Below are positions 1 through 3,667 of a stretch of DNA of 5,486 bases, in pieces. The notes beneath the pieces are model-generated. The model had not been told where the DNA came from. It saw only the letters and a list, made by a program, of their open reading frames with translations, and did not search any database. The DNA comes from an uncultured Bacilli bacterium. Lineage in GTDB: Bacteria; Bacillota_I; Bacilli_A; RF39; UBA660. The position numbers were made by a program, and so were the translations under genes. Every line of letters begins with the position of its first letter. The first letter of the stretch is position 1. The stretch spans positions 1-5,486 of the forward strand of contig CALVIJ010000065.1 in NCBI GenBank assembly GCA_944329505.1. Reading direction: 5' to 3'.

Positions 1-87
1 GTTAGCTTCTAATTCACTCATCTTTACATTTAAAGCTGGTCTTAAACGATTATAAAGTTCTTCTAATGAATTAAATTCTAAATCCAT
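1..87 (-). CDS. ComN-like post-transcriptional regulator, N-terminal part (runs off the left edge)
   Basis: Only the first 29 codons are inside the window; the frame is open to base 1. The peptide starts MDLEFNSLEELYNRL and continues RPALNVKMSELEAN. This fits the start of the small 'post-transcriptional regulator' family (B. subtilis ComN/YrzD and relatives), whose pattern is roughly ELYxxLxPALxxKxxEL followed by a GY turn just past the part seen here. In B. subtilis ComN acts in the cytoplasm and affects expression of the late competence comE operon; the role in other Bacillota is unclear. I start at the ATG at 87-85 because AGGGG (101-97) lies 9 nt upstream. The in-frame ATG at 96-94 abuts that site and is too close. 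It is divergent from the orphan gene at 227. The family call rests on a short stretch and is moderately sure; no symbol is given because orthology is untested. Confidence 0.6.
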   Translation of the reverse strand, partial: MDLEFNSLEELYNRLRPALNVKMSELEAN

Positions 88-112
88 GATTCTCATCCCC
101 TCATATATAACC

Positions 113-141
113 ATTATATATTAATTTAACTTAATTTTAAA
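113..141 (-). promoter_or_regulatory. Probable sigma-A-type promoter for the ComN-like gene
   Basis: On the minus strand, TTTAAA (141-136, 4 of 6 matches to TTGACA) is followed after exactly 17 nt by a perfect TATAAT (118-113). Transcription would start near 106-104, about 20 nt before the ATG at 87, leaving room for the AGGGG site. The surrounding DNA is very AT-rich, so chance matches are expected, but the perfect -10, the 17 nt spacer and the position agree. Confidence 0.5.
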
Positions 142-171
142 GTATCTTTCCAAAAATTAGCAATTTAAAAT

Positions 172-200
172 TTGTGTTTTTTAAAGAAAAATGATATTAT
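172..200 (+). promoter_or_regulatory. Probable extended -10 promoter for the orphan gene at 227
   Basis: TTGTGT (172-177) is separated by 17 nt from TATTAT (195-200, 5 of 6 matches), and a TG at 192-193 stands one base before the -10 box, making an extended -10. The extended -10 may compensate for the weak -35. The predicted start near 206-208 gives a leader of about 20 nt that carries the AGGAG site. It lies back to back with the minus-strand promoter at 113-141. Confidence 0.5.
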
Positions 201-213
201 ATTTAAACCCAAA

Positions 214-218
214 AGGAG
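214..218 (+). promoter_or_regulatory. Ribosome binding site fixing the start of the orphan gene
   Basis: AGGAG stands 8 nt before the ATG at 227-229, within AAAAGGAGATGATATAATG. This selects 227 over the in-frame ATG at 191, which has no purine-rich site and lies inside the spacer and -10 region of the predicted promoter. Confidence 0.75.
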
Positions 219-226
219 ATGATATA

Positions 227-784
227 ATGTTTCAAGTAAAAATAGATAATGGGGAAAACGAAAAAAAATATTATGTATTTGGTGAACATGAATATACTAT
301 AATTGGCGAAATAAAACCTCCAATATTAGCTCACCCAAATTATTATGATATGGAAGTCAAAACAGAAAATAGCATAACTATGAAAAACCCATCAACAACT
401 AATATAGTAATTAACCAATACCCAAAAAAACAAGAAGAGGATTACGATGATTACGATGATTACTATGATTCTCGCAGAAACAGCGATGTAGATTTTCATA
501 AAACAGATGGTGGCCAAACCATAACTAGTTCATCACGAAAAAGTGTAATTTATACTAATAATTGTCCTGTAATTATTGACAGTAGTTATATTGATGGTGA
601 TTGGACTTTTCAAAGACAGGTATCATTTGGTCAACCTCTTACTATAGAAGAATACGAAATACTTTACGAATTATATTTAGAACAAATGGAAAAAAATCCA
701 ACACCAGAATATTTAGAGGAACAAGAAATTAAAAATGATATAGAATCTGTTAAAACACTACTTAGTATTCACAAAAGAGCGTAA
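227..784 (+). CDS. Unrecognised 185-residue acidic protein with an Asp/Tyr-rich linker
   Basis: I do not recognise this protein. It has no signal peptide, membrane segment or cysteine-pair motif, so it is probably cytosolic; it has a single Cys. Three regions are visible. Residues 1 to about 65 (MFQVKIDNG onward) look beta-rich, with alternating hydrophobic and charged residues and several Pro. Residues about 66-90 form a low-complexity acidic linker (EEDYDDYDDYYDSRR) encoded by a 9-bp tandem repeat. After a Ser/Thr-rich stretch and the segment DGDWTFQRQVSFGQP, residues about 137-185 look helical and very Glu-rich (TIEEYEILYELYLEQM), ending basic (HKRA). The start is set by AGGAG at 214-218. 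It is transcribed alone, divergent from the ComN-like gene and convergent with a transposase relic, and ends in a hairpin terminator overlapping its stop codon. Intact frame, promoter, binding site and terminator argue for a real gene. Function unknown. Confidence 0.75.
   Translation: MFQVKIDNGENEKKYYVFGEHEYTIIGEIKPPILAHPNYYDMEVKTENSITMKNPSTTNIVINQYPKKQEEDYDDYDDYYDSRRNSDVDFHKTDGGQTITSSSRKSVIYTNNCPVIIDSSYIDGDWTFQRQVSFGQPLTIEEYEILYELYLEQMEKNPTPEYLEEQEIKNDIESVKTLLSIHKRA
440..466 (+). repeat. Three tandem 9-bp units inside the orphan gene
   Basis: GATTACGAT occurs at 440-448 and 449-457, then GATTACTAT (one change) at 458-466. The units encode Asp-Tyr-Asp, Asp-Tyr-Asp and Asp-Tyr-Tyr. Because the unit is a multiple of three, gain or loss of copies would change the acidic linker length without breaking the frame. 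Confidence 0.8.
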
Positions 785-800
785 ACAAACGCTCTTATTT
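775..800. terminator. Bidirectional intrinsic terminator shared by convergent frames
   Basis: A perfect 8-bp stem, AAGAGCGT (775-782) with ACGCTCTT (789-796), encloses the 6-nt loop AAACAA. On the plus strand it is followed by ATTTT; on the minus strand by TTTTG, so it can stop transcription in both directions. The TAA of the orphan gene (782-784) and the TAA of the minus-strand transposase remnant (797-795) both lie in or at the edge of the hairpin. Confidence 0.75.
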
Positions 801-1192
801 TAATGCTTCAACTTCAGATTCTGAAAGTCCAATTACTTCAGCAATATCTTTAATATCCATTTTCTTTTCTAACATATTTTTAGCAATCTCAATTTGTGTC
901 TCTGTTTTGGCCTCTGATATCCAAGTCTTTCTTAATTTTTCAGTTTCTTCTTCATCAGACATAAAAGCTGTAAATTTTTGATTTTGATTTAATCTTTTAA
1001 CCTCTTTTTCAAATAGTTCCATATATTCATCACCTTTACATATTTTATTTAACTCCGCTCCCTCTAAATCTAATGCGGCTACATAGTCATATTCACTACC
1101 CACATTATAATCATTTATCTTTTATTTTATCTATATTAAATTCTAAAATTATTAAATTATCAATATGTTCTTTTGTGAAATTTTTTCGGCAT
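795..1192 (-). pseudogene. Remnant of a PD-(D/E)XK (Rpn-family) transposase, C-terminal part, frameshifted
   Basis: The intact piece reads from about 1121 to the TAA at 797-795. It contains LDLEGAELNKICKGDEYMEL, then QKFTAFMSDEEETEKL and a C-terminal QIEIAKNMLEKKMDIKDIAE followed by VIGLSESEVEAL. This is the usual tail of Rpn-type PD-(D/E)XK nuclease/transposases: a linker, then a helix-turn-helix-like end. Upstream, in another frame (about 1182-1114), KEHIDNLIILEFNIDKIK matches what normally precedes that tail, so a frameshift lies around 1113-1128 (one surplus base or two missing). Further up, the ATG at 1192-1190, with GAGGTG (1205-1200) 7 nt before it, gives only ten codons. Dropping one base in the A6 run (1186-1181 in minus sense) joins it to the second frame. 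Full-length members are, as I recall, about 280-300 residues with an N-terminal nuclease domain, which is absent here. A GTG at 1103 could start a 102-residue product but has no good binding site. Confidence 0.65.
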
Positions 1193-1218
1193 ATTATCTC
1201 ACCTCAGTTAGATAATAT
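1191..1218 (-). promoter_or_regulatory. Perfect 9-bp inverted repeat with a ribosome binding site in the loop
   Basis: ATATTATCT (1191-1199) and AGATAATAT (1210-1218) are exact reverse complements around a 10-nt loop. Read on the minus strand the loop is AACTGAGGTG, carrying a good Shine-Dalgarno core, and the second arm runs straight into the ATG at 1192-1190, 7 nt after GAGGTG. The arms are AT-rich, with one G-C pair in each arm, so the hairpin would be weak. It could modulate initiation of the now-broken transposase frame, or be a relic of an element end. Seen: the repeat and the binding site. Inferred: any function. Confidence 0.45.
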
Positions 1219-1305
1219 ACAAGATTATATAAGTAAGAGCAAAATAACAAAGTAATTTTTTTGTCTTCGCTTTTTTAATAATTTATCTAGTTTTTACTAT
1301 ATTAA

Positions 1306-1334
1306 TTTACTCGTTTTAAAAAGTGTAATATATT
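1306..1334 (+). promoter_or_regulatory. Candidate promoter for the flippase gene
   Basis: TTTACT (1306-1311, 4 of 6) and TATATT (1329-1334, 5 of 6) are 17 nt apart. Transcription would start near 1341, inside or just before the hairpin at 1335-1366, giving a leader of about 65 nt. In DNA this AT-rich the match is weak evidence. Confidence 0.3.
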
Positions 1335-1366
1335 AAAAATTAAAATTTCACCAATTTTTAATTTTT
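1335..1366. repeat. AT-only inverted repeat upstream of the flippase gene
   Basis: AAAAATTAAAATT (1335-1347) pairs with AATTTTTAATTTTT (1353-1366) around the loop TCACC, with one unpaired base: 13 A-T pairs. On the minus strand the second arm ends in a T-run, so it might act as a weak terminator there. On the plus strand it would sit in the leader of the flippase transcript. It may be only a by-product of base composition. Confidence 0.35.
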
Positions 1367-1406
1367 GCATATGTAATTACCACTAATAAATCGCATATAT
1401 TCTAAT

Positions 1407-2702
1407 ATGAAAAATAACGTCTTCTTAAAATCAGTAATTTTACTTTTAATTGGTGGTTTCTTAACTAAAATTATTAGTATGTTTATCAAAATAGTTTTAG
1501 CTAGATTAATTGGAACCGAGGGCATGGGAATATATATGTTGATATCCCCTACTTTTGTCATGCTGATGGCTTTAGCTGGATTAGGTTTCCCGGTTGCCAT
1601 AAGTAAATTAGTAGCTGAAGACAATAAAAATAATAAAAATTTAGTTTTTTCGGTAATTCCCATTTCACTTGCTTTAAATATCATAATTATAATTTTACTA
1701 TTCTTAACTGCTGGATATATATCGCATAATTTGCTTAATGAAGATAGGTGTTACTGGGCAATAATATGTATCGGTTTCGTCTTACCATTCATCAGTATTT
1801 CCAGCATTTTAAGAGGATATTTCTTCGGTAAACAAAAAATGTTACCACATGTTCTATCAAATGTTACAGAAGATTTTGTAAGACTGATTGCTATAATCAT
1901 TGGGATACCGGTTTTTTTAAAATTGGGTATAGAATATGCAGTTGCTTTCATTGTTTTAACTAATGTCATCAGTGAACTAACTTCGATATTTGTTCTATTT
2001 TTCTTTATTCCTAAAAACTTTAAAATAACTAAACAAGATTTAAAACCTAATAAAGGCAATATCAAAGCCGTCTTTTCTATAGGGATACCAACTACTATGA
2101 GTAGAATCATAGGTTCTATAGGAGCATTCTTAGAACCAATAATTTTAACTTACGGTCTATTAAAAAGTGGATATACCAATAATTTTATCGTCAATGAATA
2201 TGGTATCATCAACGGCTATGTCATGCCATTAATATTATTGCCATCGTTTTTTACCGGAGCTATATCACAGGCATTAATTCCAAATATATCTAAAGCTCAT
2301 AGTAGAAAACATTATAAATATGTTTGGAATAAAATAAAACTCGCTGTATTCATATCATTATTAATAGGTATCCCAGCTACGATAATTTTTGAATTAGTAC
2401 CAGATATTCCAATGAAATTAATTTATAATACAACGGTTGGTATAGATTATATAAAAGTTTTAGCTCCAATAGCTCTTCTTCATTACATTCAAGCTCCACT
2501 TACTGCATCACTTCAAGCAATGGGCAAAGCTAAAGAAGCCATGCATGGAACATTAATAGGTACAATTCTTAGAACAATAACTTTATTAATTTTATGTTTC
2601 TCTCATATTGGTCTATGGGCCTTAGTGTGGGCAACTGGAATTAATATTGTAATTGTTACCTTACATCAATATAAACATGTTAAAAAAGTCTTAAAAAGTT
2701 AA
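1407..2702 (+). CDS. SpoVB-type lipid/oligosaccharide flippase (MOP superfamily)
   Basis: A 431-residue integral membrane protein. The N-terminus (FLKSVILLLIGGFLTKII, then VLARLIGTEGMGIYM) and FPVAISKLVAE at 61-71 closely follow SpoVB and related MOP/MurJ-superfamily transporters. LRGYFFGKQKMLPHVLSNVTE (135-155, split across a loop) and PSFFTGAISQALIPNIS (279-295) are further family landmarks. About twelve hydrophobic segments are visible. The family flips lipid-linked sugars, such as cell-wall or polysaccharide precursors, across the cytoplasmic membrane; in B. subtilis SpoVB serves spore cortex synthesis. Here a vegetative envelope role is as likely. It is about 80-90 residues shorter than the roughly 520 residues I recall for B. 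subtilis SpoVB and ends after what looks like TM12, with a basic tail (HVKKVLKS), so TM13-14 appear to be missing. ATG 1407 fits the family N-terminus, and the frame is closed by TAA at 1374, but there is no Shine-Dalgarno site. It converges with the gene ending at 2770. Confidence 0.85.
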   Translation: MKNNVFLKSVILLLIGGFLTKIISMFIKIVLARLIGTEGMGIYMLISPTFVMLMALAGLGFPVAISKLVAEDNKNNKNLVFSVIPISLALNIIIIILLFLTAGYISHNLLNEDRCYWAIICIGFVLPFISISSILRGYFFGKQKMLPHVLSNVTEDFVRLIAIIIGIPVFLKLGIEYAVAFIVLTNVISELTSIFVLFFFIPKNFKITKQDLKPNKGNIKAVFSIGIPTTMSRIIGSIGAFLEPIILTYGLLKSGYTNNFIVNEYGIINGYVMPLILLPSFFTGAISQALIPNISKAHSRKHYKYVWNKIKLAVFISLLIGIPATIIFELVPDIPMKLIYNTTVGIDYIKVLAPIALLHYIQAPLTASLQAMGKAKEAMHGTLIGTILRTITLLILCFSHIGLWALVWATGINIVIVTLHQYKHVKKVLKS

Positions 2703-2769
2703 AATTGCTCCTCAAAATGATTTCAAAAAATATATTTTATTAAGACATTCTATATATTGTATATATTTA
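2703..2769. other. Short convergent spacer without a clear terminator
   Basis: These 67 bp separate two convergent stop codons. They contain the palindrome AAAATATATTTT (2727-2738) and TATATA-TTG-TATATA (2751-2765). Both are pure A-T apart from the loop, and too weak to call intrinsic terminators, although the first is followed by a T-run on the minus strand. Confidence 0.5.
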
Positions 2770-3642
2770 TTACACAAGTTCAAATGGTTCTGACAAAGTT
2801 CCTTTTCCACTCAAAGTAATATCATGAGATAGATTAATAGCAGGAAGAACATATTGAGATCCTAGCACACTGCCACCATATAATGGGCCATCAAAGCCAA
2901 CCACATAAATACCATATGAAACACTATCACGAGGTGATAATGTCCAATAAGATTTTTCTTTAAATAACCAATTCGTTATTTTACATATATTTTTATTATC
3001 ATTATTCAAAATATTACTACCACATTGCTCTATATTTGTATTTGCTCTTAAATATTCACTAGCTGTTATTAATCCTACGCTTACGCTTTGAGAATGAGCC
3101 TCATTCTCATCTGCTATTTGACTAGCTAGATCATTATTATCCCATATTACTGCTCCTATGCTCCACATATAAGGTATTATTTTATCTTGATTAATGGTTA
3201 TAGTTTTTAAATATTCTGAATTTAAATATATCTTTATATTTGACGTTTCCCATGCATTACTATACCCAGTTCCATCATCAAACACTACACTTGTTAATAA
3301 CTCATTTCTTACTATTTTTAAACTTCCATTTAAATCTATAGATAATATTCTCCAAATCTCATCATTGAATTTTATATAGTTATTTGGATTAGCTCCTTTA
3401 TAAATACATTTACCTTCCTCATAAATATCTTCATATAATCCATCACCTTCAGTAACTGTATTTACCTTGATACCGCCAAGCATACAATGAGGCTTCTCTT
3501 TAATATTTCCTTTTGCTCTTATACTAAGTTGTGTCCCAAATGCTGCATAACCTACACATAAGAACAAAAGCAAACATAAAAAACTTATAACGATAATTTG
3601 GTTTCTCTTTCTTCTTCCTTTTCTTGTTATTCTTCTTCTCAT
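2770..3642 (-). CDS. Membrane-anchored surface protein, DUF6273-like
   Basis: A 290-residue protein. Residues 1-14 are very basic (MRRRITRKGRRKRN), 15-37 are one hydrophobic segment, and then comes YAAFGTQLSIRAKGNI, a junction resembling that of TasA/camelysin-like exported proteins. This suggests a membrane anchor or a signal peptide with the rest outside. The outer part has the layout of a family common in gut Bacillota: GDGLYEDIYEEGKCIYKG (66-83), NNYIKFNDEIWRILSID (87-103), WETSNIKIYLNSEYL (131-145), YWTLSPRDSVSYGIYVVGF (212-230) and VLPAINL (265-271), ending GTLSEPFELV. I recognise this as DUF6273-like, perhaps related to C-type-lectin/formylglycine-enzyme folds; the substrate is unknown. 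The start is the ATG at 3642, with GGTGAT (3655-3650) 7 nt upstream; a GTG at 3663 would add seven unlikely residues. It lies 25 bp downstream of the PFOR stop on the same strand with no clear promoter between, so readthrough from PFOR is likely. It has four Cys after the hydrophobic segment. Confidence 0.7.
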   Translation of the reverse strand: MRRRITRKGRRKRNQIIVISFLCLLLFLCVGYAAFGTQLSIRAKGNIKEKPHCMLGGIKVNTVTEGDGLYEDIYEEGKCIYKGANPNNYIKFNDEIWRILSIDLNGSLKIVRNELLTSVVFDDGTGYSNAWETSNIKIYLNSEYLKTITINQDKIIPYMWSIGAVIWDNNDLASQIADENEAHSQSVSVGLITASEYLRANTNIEQCGSNILNNDNKNICKITNWLFKEKSYWTLSPRDSVSYGIYVVGFDGPLYGGSVLGSQYVLPAINLSHDITLSGKGTLSEPFELV

Positions 3643-3649
3643 ATTATTT

Positions 3650-3655
3650 ATCACC
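3650..3655 (-). promoter_or_regulatory. Ribosome binding site of the surface-protein gene
   Basis: GGTGAT in minus sense matches the 3' half of the canonical AGGAGGTGAT and ends 7 nt before the ATG at 3642-3640. It supports that ATG over the in-frame GTG at 3663, which is preceded by TGATAAA. Confidence 0.5.
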
Positions 3656-3667
3656 AATACCACTTTA

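Larger units (their letters stand above)
1219..1406. other. AT-rich non-coding spacer between the transposase relic and the flippase gene
   Basis: I see no coding frame with a binding site here. The stretch holds several T-runs, a possible promoter at 1306-1334 and an AT-only hairpin at 1335-1366. Immediately before the flippase ATG (1407) the sequence is TAAATCGCATATATTCTAAT, with no purine-rich ribosome binding site. Confidence 0.6.

Noticed and set aside
191..226. Upstream in-frame ATG that would extend the orphan protein by 12 residues
   Set aside because: It has no ribosome binding site and overlaps the spacer and -10 region of the predicted promoter, whereas the ATG at 227 has AGGAG at 8 nt.
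1073..1255. Plus-strand open frame of 60 codons
   Set aside because: It is antisense to the transposase remnant, has no ribosome binding site, and its translation has no protein-like motif.
1358..1684. Minus-strand open frame of 108 codons
   Set aside because: It is antisense to the N-terminal membrane segments of the flippase, which has clear family similarity; it has no start signals of its own.
1751..2110. Minus-strand open frame of 119 codons
   Set aside because: It is a shadow of the flippase coding strand with no recognisable motif or ribosome binding site.
2727..2765. Palindromes between the convergent genes as terminators
   Set aside because: The stems are pure A-T, and either lack a loop or are only six pairs long, too weak for a supported call.
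3194..3379. Plus-strand open frame of 61 codons
   Set aside because: It is antisense to the surface-protein gene, whose motifs are well conserved in this stretch.
3643..3663. GTG start at 3663 for the surface protein
   Set aside because: It would put hydrophobic residues before the basic N-terminal block and has only TGATAAA upstream; the ATG at 3642 with GGTGAT is better.
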